9,659 nt of DNA from Sporomusaceae bacterium (GTDB lineage Bacteria; Bacillota; Negativicutes; DSM-13327). Of the stretch, positions 1 through 7,643 are shown piece by piece. The stretch spans positions 1 through 9,659 of the forward strand of contig JAPUES010000288.1 in the NCBI GenBank assembly GCA_027492445.1. Reading direction: 5' to 3'. How positions within the stretch are numbered: position 1 is the first letter of the stretch; each line of letters opens with the position of its first letter. The notes under the pieces are model-generated. The model did no database searches, was not told the origin of the DNA, and saw only the letters and a list, made by a program, of their open reading frames with translations. Both the position numbers and the translations under genes were made by a program.

Positions 1-225
1 GATATGGATGTCATGGATCCTTTGCAAGCACCAGGTGTAGGTACACCTGTTGTGGATGGACTAACCTATCGAGAAAGCCATCTCGCTATGAGACTAATTT
101 CCGAGGCCAATATCGCTAATAGTGCTGAGTTTGTTGAAGTGAATACAGTCCTTGATAACAGGAACCAAACGGCGAGAGTTGCTGTAGCTTTAATAGGGTC
201 TTTACTTGGTGAAAGTCTAAAATAA
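1..225 (+). CDS. rocF: Arginase, C-terminal part (5' end outside window)
   Basis: This is the C-terminal 74 residues of an arginase (ureohydrolase family), which hydrolyses L-arginine to L-ornithine and urea using a binuclear manganese centre. The visible frame opens at the very first base with D-M-D-V-M-D-P. The D-x-D pair corresponds to the family's last two Mn-binding aspartates. It continues with APGVGTPV and GLTYRES, where the Glu after Tyr-Arg is the conserved position that contacts substrate guanidinium in arginases. The APGVGTP and TYRESHLAM wording is typical of bacterial RocF-type arginases, as opposed to agmatinases. The stop is TAA at 223-225, followed about 10 nt later by a strong hairpin terminator, so this is the end of its transcript. 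Upstream context is not visible, so whether it belongs to an arginine-catabolic operon cannot be judged. The symbol rests on family resemblance; the family call is firm. Confidence 0.9.
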   Translation, partial: DMDVMDPLQAPGVGTPVVDGLTYRESHLAMRLISEANIANSAEFVEVNTVLDNRNQTARVAVALIGSLLGESLK

Positions 226-234
226 AAGAATAAG

Positions 235-265
235 AAAAAAAGCAGATGAATTTCATCTGCTTTTT
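235..265. terminator. Bidirectional intrinsic terminator between arginase and clpB
   Basis: GCAGATGAA (242-250) and TTCATCTGC (252-260) form a perfect inverted repeat about a single central T. The repeat is flanked by a run of seven A on the left (235-241) and five T on the right (261-265). Read on + it gives a GC-containing stem followed by U5, ending the arginase message. Read on - it gives the same stem followed by U7, ending the clpB message. The two genes converge here, so a shared two-way terminator is the natural reading. Confidence 0.9.
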
Positions 266-276
266 GCTATAGTCGG

Positions 277-2877
277 TTATTTTTCTAGCGTATTTAGGAT
301 GACTTTTCTTAAAGATAAGGAACCATCGACTACTTCGAGTTTTACCTTATTACCTTCGGTGATTTGATTGTGAACCAGCATCTTACTAAGCTTTGTTTCC
401 ACGGACTGACTGATTTGGCGGCGCAGAGGGCGGGCGCCAAAGGATGGATCATAGCCCTCTTTTGCTAATAGTGTAAGAGCAGCCTCATCCCACAGCAAGG
501 TAATGTTTAGCTGGTTTTCTAGACGTTCATTCAGTTTAGTCAGTAGAATACCTGTAATGCTGCTGACTTGTTCTAAGGTCAGGGCATTGAATACGATAAT
601 TTCATCAATGCGGTTTAAAAATTCGGGACGGAAATAATTCTTAACCAAATCTAAGACCAGCTCTTTGGCTACGGAAAATTCATTTTGCAAAATATCAGCC
701 GAGCCTATATTAGAGGTCATAATAATTACCGTATTTTTAAAGTTGACCATACGTCCTTTCCCATCGGTTAGACGCCCATCATCAAGGATTTGAAGCAAAA
801 TATTTAAGACATCGCTATGAGCTTTTTCAATCTCATCTAGGAGAATAACACTATAGGGTCTGCGGCGCACCGCCTCTGTTAATTGACCGCCTTCCTCATG
901 ACCGATATAACCAGGAGGGGCCCCGATTAGTCTGGCTACCGTATGCTTTTCCATATATTCGCTCATATCGACTCGAATCATATTCCGATCGTCATCAAAG
1001 AGAACTTCTGCTAAGGCTTTGGCAAGTTCTGTTTTACCAACTCCTGTGGGGCCAAGGAAGATAAAGGATCCAATGGGGCGGTTGGGGTCTTTTATTCCGA
1101 CTCTAGCGCGAATGATAGCATCGCTGACAGCTTCGACAGCCTTGTCTTGACCGACCAAGCGCTGATGCAAAATGTTTTCTAGGTTAGCAAGTTTTTCTCG
1201 CTCGCCAGTTAGCATGCGGCTTACAGGAATGCCTGTCCAACGACTGATGACCTTTGCAATATCATCTTCACTTATTTCTTCCTTTAATAAGGTTTTACTC
1301 GTTCTTTTTTGGGCTAAGAGTTCTTCTTCCTGAGCGAGCTGTTTTTCTAGCTCGGGAAGACGACCGTATTTTAGTTCGGCTAAGTGAGCGAGATCGTAGG
1401 ATCTTTCCGAACTTTCCATTTCCATTTTCACCGCTTCTATTTCTTTTTTGAAACTGCGCAAGCGAATGATAGCCTGTTTTTCCCTTTCCCACTGGTTTTT
1501 AAGAGCAGCTGTTTGCTGACGTAATTCTTTCAATTCTTCTTGAATACGTGCCAAGCGATCTAGGGAGGCGGTATCGCTTTCCTTTTTTAAAGCCTGCTCT
1601 TCAATTTCTAGCTGCATCACGCGCCGGAAAATTTCATCGAGCTCGCTGGGCATAGAATCAATTTCCGTACGCAGTTTAGCACTGGCTTCATCCACGAGGT
1701 CAATAGCCTTATCAGGCAAAAACCGATCCGTAATATAACGGTCAGATAATACTGCTGCTGACACTAAGGCTGCGTCTGTAATACGGATACCATGATGAAT
1801 TTCATAACGCTCCTTAAGTCCTCGTAAGATAGAGATAGTATCTTCAACCGTGGGTTGGCCGACGGGTATTGGTTGAAACCGGCGCTCGAAAGCAGCATCT
1901 TTTTCAATATATTTTCGATACTCATTTAAAGTAGTGGCGCCGATGCAACGTAGCTCGCCGCGGGCAAGCATGGGTTTTAAGAGGTTACTGGCGTCCATCG
2001 AGCCTTCTGCTGCGCCAGCCCCGACCAAAGTATGGAGTTCATCAATAAAGAGTAGTATTTTACCGTCGGCTTTTGTTATTTCCTTAAGGACATTTTTTAG
2101 CCGTTCTTCAAATTCACCACGAAACTTAGCTCCGGCCACGAGAGAACCTAAATCTAAAGAATATAGCATTTTGTTTTTCAAAGTCTCTGGTACATCACCA
2201 GCAACGATGCGCCGTGCAAGGCCTTCCACAATTGCTGTTTTGCCAACGCCTGGTTCACCAATGAGTACGGGATTATTTTTGGTGCGTCGTGATAATATTT
2301 CCATGACCCGGCGAATTTCTTCATCCCTGCCAATGACAGGGTCGAGCTTTCCTTGTTCAGCCATCTTAGTTAGGTCACGGCCGTATTTTTCGAGAGCTTG
2401 GTAACCTTCTTCCGGGTTGTCGCTTGTAATGCGCTGTCCCTGGCGGTATTCATTTATAATTTTTTGTATGCGACTACGATTGAGACCAAATTGTTTGCAA
2501 AGGTGTACCACATCACTATCCCCATCATCGACAATCCCTAATAATAAATGCTCGGTACTGACAAATTCATCTTGCATCTTAGCGGCTGTTTTTTCCGCTA
2601 AAGCCATGACACGAATCATGGCAGTATTCATTCTAAGGCCCGTATCTTGTCCGCGCACTGCTGGTTGTTCTTTCAGTAGTTGTTCTAATTTTGCCTGAAA
2701 TAATGTGACGTCCATTTGGGATTGACTTAAGATTTCCTTTAATAAACCTTCTGCTTCTTTTACTAAGGCGAGCAATAGATGACGGGTTGTGACTTCTTGA
2801 TGATAATGCATTGCACTTAATTGCTGGGCTTCTTGTAGAGCCACCATTGCTTTTTGCGTAAATTTATCTTGTGCCAT
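277..2877 (-). CDS. clpB: ATP-dependent chaperone (disaggregase) ClpB
   Basis: 866 residues, the usual full length for ClpB, a cytoplasmic Hsp100 hexamer that threads aggregated proteins through its central pore together with the DnaK system. Domains in order: Clp N-domain repeats (about 1-145); first AAA+ domain with Walker A GEPGVGKT (207-214), Walker B ending IDE (278-280) and Arg fingers near 332-333; a long charged coiled-coil middle domain (about 405-530); second AAA+ domain with Walker A GPTGVGKT (609-616), Walker B LLDE (679-682), pore loop GYIG (656-659), FLNR (753-756) and sensor-2 GARPLRR (814-820). The long middle domain and the absence of a ClpP-binding IGF/IGL-type loop separate it from ClpA, ClpC and ClpX. 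The first pore loop reads KFRGEFE, with Phe where E. coli ClpB has Tyr. The start is fixed by AGGAGG at 2886-2891, 8 nt upstream of ATG. No CIRCE (HrcA) or CtsR operator is visible upstream, and no clear promoter lies between it and the nitroreductase gene. Confidence 0.98.
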   Translation of the reverse strand: MAQDKFTQKAMVALQEAQQLSAMHYHQEVTTRHLLLALVKEAEGLLKEILSQSQMDVTLFQAKLEQLLKEQPAVRGQDTGLRMNTAMIRVMALAEKTAAKMQDEFVSTEHLLLGIVDDGDSDVVHLCKQFGLNRSRIQKIINEYRQGQRITSDNPEEGYQALEKYGRDLTKMAEQGKLDPVIGRDEEIRRVMEILSRRTKNNPVLIGEPGVGKTAIVEGLARRIVAGDVPETLKNKMLYSLDLGSLVAGAKFRGEFEERLKNVLKEITKADGKILLFIDELHTLVGAGAAEGSMDASNLLKPMLARGELRCIGATTLNEYRKYIEKDAAFERRFQPIPVGQPTVEDTISILRGLKERYEIHHGIRITDAALVSAAVLSDRYITDRFLPDKAIDLVDEASAKLRTEIDSMPSELDEIFRRVMQLEIEEQALKKESDTASLDRLARIQEELKELRQQTAALKNQWEREKQAIIRLRSFKKEIEAVKMEMESSERSYDLAHLAELKYGRLPELEKQLAQEEELLAQKRTSKTLLKEEISEDDIAKVISRWTGIPVSRMLTGEREKLANLENILHQRLVGQDKAVEAVSDAIIRARVGIKDPNRPIGSFIFLGPTGVGKTELAKALAEVLFDDDRNMIRVDMSEYMEKHTVARLIGAPPGYIGHEEGGQLTEAVRRRPYSVILLDEIEKAHSDVLNILLQILDDGRLTDGKGRMVNFKNTVIIMTSNIGSADILQNEFSVAKELVLDLVKNYFRPEFLNRIDEIIVFNALTLEQVSSITGILLTKLNERLENQLNITLLWDEAALTLLAKEGYDPSFGARPLRRQISQSVETKLSKMLVHNQITEGNKVKLEVVDGSLSLRKVILNTLEK

Positions 2878-2930
2878 ACTTTATTCCTCCTGATATGCTT
2901 TTCAAGTAAGTGTTAAAATGTGAGTGATGG

Positions 2931-2963
2931 AGAGCACCTCTAAAACGATTTTAGAGGTGCTCT
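2931..2963 (-). repeat. Perfect 15-bp inverted repeat between nitroreductase gene and clpB
   Basis: AGAGCACCTCTAAAA (2931-2945) and its exact complement (2949-2963) are separated by only CGA. The hairpin lies 9 bp after the nitroreductase stop and about 40 nt upstream of the clpB Shine-Dalgarno. No T-tract follows it on either strand: the clpB-sense strand continues CCATCACTCAC and the other strand ATTGGTTAC. It is therefore not a canonical intrinsic terminator. It may be a leaky terminator, a processing or stability element, or a leader hairpin for clpB. The structure is certain; its role is not. Confidence 0.75.
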
Positions 2964-2972
2964 ATTGGTTAC

Positions 2973-3572
2973 TTATTTAAAAACAATCACACGATCTTTT
3001 AGAGGTTTAAATTCCTTTGCACCAGGGGTAACAGTCGGTTTGCCAAAGGGCAGTTGGGCAATTAGTTTCCAGGTTTGCGGTACTTTCCATTCTTCCGACA
3101 CTTGATTTTCGATTAAAGAACCATAGTGCTGCAAGGAAGCGCCAAAACCTTCAGCCTCTAATGCCGTCCACACAACAAATTGTAGCATCCCAGAGGACTG
3201 TTGGGACCAAATGGGAAAATTGTCTTTATATAAGGAAAAGTTAGTCTGCAGTTGCTGGATAACACTTTCATCTTCAAAGAATAAGACAGTGCCATACCCA
3301 TTTTTAAAAGAGTTGATTTTTTCCTCAGTAGGCAAAAAGTTATCTTCGGGCAGGAGTTTGCGGAGGGACTCTTTGGTGATATCCCATAATTTATCTTGAT
3401 GTACTCCTAATAAAAGGAGTACTCGTGCGCTTTGTGAGTTAAATGAGGAGGGAGTGTGTTTAACAGCAGTCTCAATTATTTCTTCAATTCGCTCATCCTT
3501 CACAACGGCTTCTTTGCTGATTCCATAGATGGAACGCCTGTTTTCTAAAGCAACATAGAAATCTTTTGACAT
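2973..3572 (-). CDS. Nitroreductase family flavoprotein, Frm2/HBN1/CinD-like
   Basis: 199 residues, a small FMN-dependent oxidoreductase of the nitroreductase fold, expected to be a cytoplasmic homodimer using NAD(P)H. The N-terminal RRSIY (12-16), PSSFNSQSAR (41-50), GFGASLQHY (142-150) and a C-terminal KPTVTPGAKEFKPLKDRV stretch are what I know from the Frm2-like branch (yeast Frm2/Hbn1, Lactococcus lactis CinD). This branch is linked to nitro-compound, oxidative and copper stress; the physiological substrate here is unknown. An ATG 18 nt upstream is in frame but has no ribosome site. The ATG at 3572 has GGAGTG six bases upstream and begins MSKDFYVALENRRS, the usual start of the family, so I choose it. 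It lies upstream of clpB on the same strand, 95 bp away, and could be co-transcribed if the intervening hairpin is read through. It is divergent from comEC. Confidence 0.88.
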   Translation of the reverse strand: MSKDFYVALENRRSIYGISKEAVVKDERIEEIIETAVKHTPSSFNSQSARVLLLLGVHQDKLWDITKESLRKLLPEDNFLPTEEKINSFKNGYGTVLFFEDESVIQQLQTNFSLYKDNFPIWSQQSSGMLQFVVWTALEAEGFGASLQHYGSLIENQVSEEWKVPQTWKLIAQLPFGKPTVTPGAKEFKPLKDRVIVFK

Positions 3573-3608
3573 GAATATCACTCCATTCAATAATTTTATA
3601 CTAGCTAA

Positions 3609-3637
3609 ATTATACCATTTATTTTATAAAAAAAATA
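3609..3637 (-). promoter_or_regulatory. Candidate sigma-A promoter of the nitroreductase gene
   Basis: On the - strand a perfect -10 TATAAT (3609-3614 as ATTATA on +) lies about 37 nt upstream of the chosen start codon. The -35 region (about 3632-3637) is a poor match but is embedded in a run of eight T in the sense direction, which could act as an UP-like element. Two direct copies of TAAAAGGA (sense) lie further upstream, at 3642-3649 and 3667-3674. The -10 is convincing; the rest is weak. Confidence 0.45.
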
Positions 3638-3719
3638 CGTATCCTTTTACCAAAAGAAAAGATCAGTCCTTTTATAGATAAATAGCAAGCCATATTATAT
3701 GAAGAAAAAGAAGAAAATA

Positions 3720-3748
3720 TTACTTGTAGGTGGAGTGTTAAATATAAA
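3720..3748 (+). promoter_or_regulatory. Weak candidate promoter for comEC-holA
   Basis: TATAAA at 3743-3748 has TTACTT 17 nt upstream (3720-3725), about 80 nt before the preferred comEC start. The -35 agrees poorly with TTGACA. It is the best sigma-A-like candidate I see on the + strand of the 257-bp divergent gap between nitroreductase and comEC starts. No terminator, riboswitch or small gene was recognised in that gap. Confidence 0.25.
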
Positions 3749-3829
3749 CTGCCGTTAGCATAGAAATAGGGTTAGTAGGGCATAAATAGTTTGGCGTAAA
3801 TGGGGATAGTATCCATAGGGGTGTTCATT

Positions 3830-6220
3830 ATGCCAAATATAATAGGAATCATCATATGTACTTATATTGCTGGTATCTGGTTTGCTACTGACAGTAGTGT
3901 TTACTTACCCTTACTGTATAGTAGTGTCATCCTTGTTATCTGTAGTATTGCTTGGCGGCTTTATGCTCAGAAAAGTATTATATGGCCAGTAGCTTGTTTG
4001 TTTTTTTGCCTTGGTATCCTGCGTTTTATCCATGATGAGGCAAGGGATTCTAGGGATATTAGCAATTATATCGGGCAAAACGTGACCCTAGAAGGTGATG
4101 TTAAGAATATACCAGAGATAACTATTTTAGAGGATGGTAAGAATAAAGCTCGCTATATACTAGCAATCAGGAGTGGGAAAAAAAGTGATAAGACTCTTCT
4201 TCCTATAGTAGGAGCAATCTATATTTCTCTAACGCAGTCACAGGATATGCCTGTACCGCGCGTCGGGGATGCAGTGAGAGTTACGGGAGAAGTTAGGGGA
4301 CTTTATGGCTATAACAATCCTGCTCAATATGATAGTGTAGGGGCTGCTAAGCGGCAAGGTATCGGCGCTAGTATGTCAACGCAGAAACAAGAAATTAAAA
4401 ATAGGGAGGGAAAGAAGAGTCTTACCTATCGTCAGAAGCTTGGAAACTGGCGAGAAGAGATACTAAATAATATGAAAAGGGTTATGCCGAAGGAGCATGC
4501 GGCTATTTTAGGGGGAATGTTATTTGGGGGCTATCAAGGCATTCCTAAAGACATTGTTGCTGATTTTGTAACAACAGGCATTGTTCATATTTTATCGGTC
4601 TCAGGATCTCATATTGCATTGGTAGTCGGGGTAATTACGGTACTTGGCACCTTTTTAGCAAAACGGTTTTCTCTTCCAGGGAGTATTGTACCCTTATTAT
4701 CGGCTGGTATTGTTACCTTTTATGCAGTTTTTTGTGGCTTGACGCCTCCGGTACTGCGCTCTTTAATTATGGGGATTATTGCCTTATTGGCAGTATGTTT
4801 TGAGAGAGAAAAAGATGCTGGGAATGGACTATTCTTAACGGCCCTTGGGATGCTCATTTATCAACCGTCTTTGCTATATGATGTAAGTTTTCAGCTGTCC
4901 TTTGCTGCTACAGGAGGTTTAGTATTTCTATATACTCAAACCGTGCAGGCGATGCACGCCTTGCCGTCTCCTTTCTCTAAGCTGTTAGCAGTGACAATAA
5001 CGGCGCAGCTTGGAGTGCTGCCTGTTGTGGCCTGGTACTTCAATAGCTTTTCTCTTAGCTCTTTTCTTAGTAATATTATCGTTGTTCCTTTGATTGAAGG
5101 AATTGTAGTGCTAGGTTTATTTGGGGCAGTAACAGGAATGGTGGTCGGGATTGTTGGCAATATTGTAATGGTAATTTGTAGTTTGTTGATTAGCGTTGTT
5201 GTTGCCTGTAATTCTTGGTTGGCCTCTCTGCCGGGGGCGACCTTATATATGCCATCGATTGGTATTGTAGGGGGAAGTTTATATTATATATTGCTAGCAT
5301 GGGTGTATGGGTATAAACCCAAAAATATGTTATCATTAACAGAGGTAATAACAAGATGGCCGAAAGAAAGTGCTAGCGTAGTTCTTAGCATAACCATGCT
5401 TGTTTTTAGTTATTCGTTGTGTCCCAAGCCTGTCGCTGTTCATTTTATTGATGTAGGACAAGGAGATGCTACTCTTATTATTACGCCTCATGGGCGGGCG
5501 GTTCTAATCGATACTGGAGGACTAGTCGGGGCAACAGAGTTTGACATTGGAGAACGAGTGGTGCTGCCTTATTTGAAGCATTATGGGGTACTCGCCATTG
5601 ATTATTTATTTTTAACTCATGGGCATCAAGATCATGCCGGCGGGGCTGCCGCCATTGCGAAAGCACTACCGGTAAGGAATAGTATAGTAGCTCGGGAAAA
5701 ATATACGCAAGCGGTAAGCAAGCTAGTTCGCGCGGATAAGAATAACTGTATCATCCCTGTGTATGAAGGACAGGAAATTAGGCTTGATGGTGTTTGTATT
5801 AAGGTAATCCATGGGGAAGGGGAAGATGGCTTTCGGCAAAATAATGAAGTATCTAGTGTAGTGCAAATTAGTTATGGAAAACATAGCTTTTTGCTAACGG
5901 GTGATCTTACAGGTCAAGGGGAAGAAACGATTCTTACTAGTGGGAAGAATATTCAAAGCACAGTACTTAAGGTTGGTCATCATGGTGCTAAAAGTTCAAC
6001 AACCAGTGCTTTTTTGCAAGCCGTGACACCGGAATATGCCGTTATTTCTGTGGGAAAAAATAATTCCTTCGGTCATCCTCATCCGGAAACTATCCAGCGT
6101 TTGGTAGACGAAAACAGTAAAATATACCGTACAGACCAGCAGGGGGCCATTGTATTTAAAACAGATGGCAAGAAAATAATAGTAGATACTTTTATTCCTA
6201 GTGGCAGAGAGGGGGTATAA
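3830..6220 (+). CDS. comEC: ComEC/Rec2 family DNA-uptake channel protein
   Basis: 796 residues from the preferred start. ComEC is the inner-membrane channel that carries single-stranded transforming DNA into the cytoplasm, and the length is typical. Layout (numbering from 3830): N-terminal membrane segments and an OB-like DUF4131 region (about 1-190); a multi-helix Competence domain (about 220-540) with family-like HILSVSGSHIAL, FCGLTPPVLRS and DVSFQLSFAATGGL; then a C-terminal metallo-beta-lactamase domain (about 535-785) starting HFIDVGQGDATLI. The metal motif THGHQDHAGG supplies H597, H599, D601 and H602, with further family residues in LLTGDL (D692) and VGHHGAKSS (H717/H718). The metal motif is complete, so the nuclease-like domain should be active. 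An upstream in-frame ATG (3800) would add 10 residues but lacks a clear ribosome site, whereas AGGGGTG at 3817-3823 precedes the ATG at 3830. comEA/comEB are not adjacent; holA follows after 1 nt. Confidence 0.95.
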   Translation: MPNIIGIIICTYIAGIWFATDSSVYLPLLYSSVILVICSIAWRLYAQKSIIWPVACLFFCLGILRFIHDEARDSRDISNYIGQNVTLEGDVKNIPEITILEDGKNKARYILAIRSGKKSDKTLLPIVGAIYISLTQSQDMPVPRVGDAVRVTGEVRGLYGYNNPAQYDSVGAAKRQGIGASMSTQKQEIKNREGKKSLTYRQKLGNWREEILNNMKRVMPKEHAAILGGMLFGGYQGIPKDIVADFVTTGIVHILSVSGSHIALVVGVITVLGTFLAKRFSLPGSIVPLLSAGIVTFYAVFCGLTPPVLRSLIMGIIALLAVCFEREKDAGNGLFLTALGMLIYQPSLLYDVSFQLSFAATGGLVFLYTQTVQAMHALPSPFSKLLAVTITAQLGVLPVVAWYFNSFSLSSFLSNIIVVPLIEGIVVLGLFGAVTGMVVGIVGNIVMVICSLLISVVVACNSWLASLPGATLYMPSIGIVGGSLYYILLAWVYGYKPKNMLSLTEVITRWPKESASVVLSITMLVFSYSLCPKPVAVHFIDVGQGDATLIITPHGRAVLIDTGGLVGATEFDIGERVVLPYLKHYGVLAIDYLFLTHGHQDHAGGAAAIAKALPVRNSIVAREKYTQAVSKLVRADKNNCIIPVYEGQEIRLDGVCIKVIHGEGEDGFRQNNEVSSVVQISYGKHSFLLTGDLTGQGEETILTSGKNIQSTVLKVGHHGAKSSTTSAFLQAVTPEYAVISVGKNNSFGHPHPETIQRLVDENSKIYRTDQQGAIVFKTDGKKIIVDTFIPSGREGV

Positions 6221-6221
6221 G

Positions 6222-7256
6222 ATGAGTTATATAGAAATGATCGAGGAAATTAAAAAAGGGCAGATTAAACCCATCTATCTTCTTTATGGAGAAGAAACCT
6301 ATTTCATTAGAGAACTAGAACAAGCGGTTATTAAGGCGGTGCTAGCTCCTGATGAGCTGGATATGAATCTTATTATTTTAGAACGGGATCCAGGGGTAAA
6401 CGAACTCATGGCCTTAATTGACACAGTGCCCTTTATGGGGGGCAAGAATGTGATTATTGTGCGGGGCACCGCCTTCTTTCGTTCCCGTAAAAATAACAGT
6501 GAAGAAATAGAAAGTTCTGATGGAAATGAGGAACGATTGCAGAAAATCCTTAGTACCATTCCTGATTATGTCCATGTGGTTCTTTCCACAACAGATAAAG
6601 TGGATAAACGACGCAAGCTATTTAAAATGGTGGAGAAACATGGCGCTGCAGTCGAGGTATCCCAATTAAAGGTTAAGGATGTACGTGGCTGGTTAATTGG
6701 AAAATTAGCAACACTTAATAAACAAATGACCAGTGAGGCGATGGAGTATTTCCTTGGAATTGTTAGTATGATGTCGAAAGTATCATTAGGTTTTTTACAC
6801 AATGAATTAGAGAAAGTAGCCTTATATACAGGGGAAAGAACTAAAATTAATCAACAGGATTTAGTGGAAATTATGGCGGCGATTCCTGAAATATCTGTTT
6901 TTTCTATGATTGATGCTGTTAGCCAAAAACAGGTAGGTAAAGCCTTAGCGTTCATCGGTGAACAGTTACAGGTAGGAGAACATCCTTTAAAGCTAATTAC
7001 ATTATTAGCCCGCCAAGTACGTATGATGTGGCAGGCTAAGGAAATGGCGCTGATGGGATATAATAGTCGTGATATTGCCGAAAAATTAGGCTTAGTTCCC
7101 TTTATTGCTGAAAAAATGCTAAAACAAAGTAATAATTTTAAAACCGAAATGTTAAAAGACACAATGGTAGCCTTAGCCGCTGCGGATCATGGTTTGAAAT
7201 CCGGCAAAGCCAATCCAATGGTGCTAGAGGAGATTATTATTAAGATGTGTAGCTAA
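6222..7256 (+). CDS. holA: DNA polymerase III, delta subunit
   Basis: 344 residues, a normal length for HolA, the clamp-loader subunit that opens the beta sliding-clamp ring. Family features: PIYLLYGEETYFIRELE near the N terminus (about 17-33), TVPFMGGKNVIIVRG (about 68-82, matching the family's conserved hydrophobic/positively charged stretch that follows the beta-binding region), DKVDKRRKLFKMVEKHG (about 125-141), VRGWL, then a C-terminal helical collar part with LITLLARQVRMMWQAKEM. The AAA+-like fold of delta lacks a working Walker A, and none is seen. The ATG at 6222 is preferred over an upstream in-frame GTG (6201): GAGAGGGGG just upstream is a good ribosome site, and MSYIEMIEEIKKGQIKPIYLLYG is the normal N terminus. 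It starts 1 nt after the comEC stop, so the two are probably translationally coupled. The comEC-holA pairing is widespread in Firmicutes. A terminator follows at 7267-7306. Confidence 0.95.
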   Translation: MSYIEMIEEIKKGQIKPIYLLYGEETYFIRELEQAVIKAVLAPDELDMNLIILERDPGVNELMALIDTVPFMGGKNVIIVRGTAFFRSRKNNSEEIESSDGNEERLQKILSTIPDYVHVVLSTTDKVDKRRKLFKMVEKHGAAVEVSQLKVKDVRGWLIGKLATLNKQMTSEAMEYFLGIVSMMSKVSLGFLHNELEKVALYTGERTKINQQDLVEIMAAIPEISVFSMIDAVSQKQVGKALAFIGEQLQVGEHPLKLITLLARQVRMMWQAKEMALMGYNSRDIAEKLGLVPFIAEKMLKQSNNFKTEMLKDTMVALAAADHGLKSGKANPMVLEEIIIKMCS

Positions 7257-7266
7257 TTAGATAAGT

Positions 7267-7306
7267 AAAATCCCCTGTTCATTTTGTAATGAACAGGGGA
7301 TTTTTT
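7267..7306. terminator. Bidirectional intrinsic terminator between holA and rpsT
   Basis: ATCCCCTGTTCATT (7270-7283) pairs perfectly with AATGAACAGGGGAT (7288-7301) across a 4-nt TTGT loop. Three more A-T pairs extend the stem. On + it is followed by a run of six T (7301-7306), ending comEC-holA. On - it is followed by four T, ending the convergent rpsT message. The GC-rich stem base makes this a strong terminator, especially for holA. Confidence 0.93.
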
Positions 7307-7311
7307 CTTAA

Positions 7312-7578
7312 TTACTTAGCTAAGGTATTAAGTTTACGGGCCAAGCGAGATTTTTTACGAGCTGCGGAATTTTTATGAACAACGCCTTTGGCGGCTGCTT
7401 TGTCAATAGTTCTGCTAGCTTTAACCAAAAGGGCTTTAGCCTCATCAGAGTTGCCAGCAGTTACAGACTCAACTACTTTACGAGAAACAGTTCTAATGGT
7501 TGATTTCACCGCAAAGTTTCTTGCACGTCGCTCAGCATCAGTTTTTACGCTACGTTCAGATGATTTAATGTTTGGCAA
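7312..7578 (-). CDS. rpsT: 30S ribosomal protein S20 (UUG start)
   Basis: 88 residues, standard for S20, a primary 16S rRNA-binding protein of the small subunit. The sequence (M)PNIKSSERS, TDAERRARNFAVKSTIRT, and the Lys/Arg-rich C-terminal KNSAARKKSRLARKLN are diagnostic. The normal S20 N terminus MPNIKS is reached only by initiating at TTG (7576-7578 on the complement). The upstream ATG would add an atypical LFKEVNHL segment and would place the Shine-Dalgarno inside the gene. The true ribosome site AAGGAGGTGA (complement of 7584-7593), 8 nt from the TTG, is a full match to the 16S anti-SD. E. coli rpsT also starts with UUG, and there that start codon is part of autoregulation, so the same logic may apply here. 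The gene converges with holA and diverges from gpr; this position is conserved in B. subtilis. Confidence 0.96.
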   Translation of the reverse strand: MPNIKSSERSVKTDAERRARNFAVKSTIRTVSRKVVESVTAGNSDEAKALLVKASRTIDKAAAKGVVHKNSAARKKSRLARKLNTLAK

Positions 7579-7614
7579 ATGATTCACCTCCTTAAAGAGC
7601 ATGTTACCTACAGT

Positions 7615-7643
7615 ATTCTAGCATGTGATGCTATAAAATGCAA
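7615..7643 (-). promoter_or_regulatory. rpsT promoter, sigma-A with extended -10
   Basis: On the - strand, TTGCAT (complement of 7638-7643) and TAGAAT (complement of 7615-7620) are separated by exactly 17 nt. A TG one base upstream of the -10 makes it an extended -10 promoter. The start of transcription would be near 7608, giving a leader of about 30 nt that contains the Shine-Dalgarno. A palindrome TAGCAT-GTG-ATGCTA (7619-7633) overlaps the edge of the -10 and the spacer. Confidence 0.65.

Noticed and set aside
1254..2698. Several open frames on the + strand inside clpB (up to about 156 codons)
   Set aside because: They lie opposite the well-supported clpB, have low-complexity or Arg/Ser-rich translations, no ribosome sites and no recognisable family; they are antisense shadows.
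7388..7582. Open frame on + opposite rpsT
   Set aside because: Complement of the S20 gene, with no ribosome site; a shadow of the real gene.
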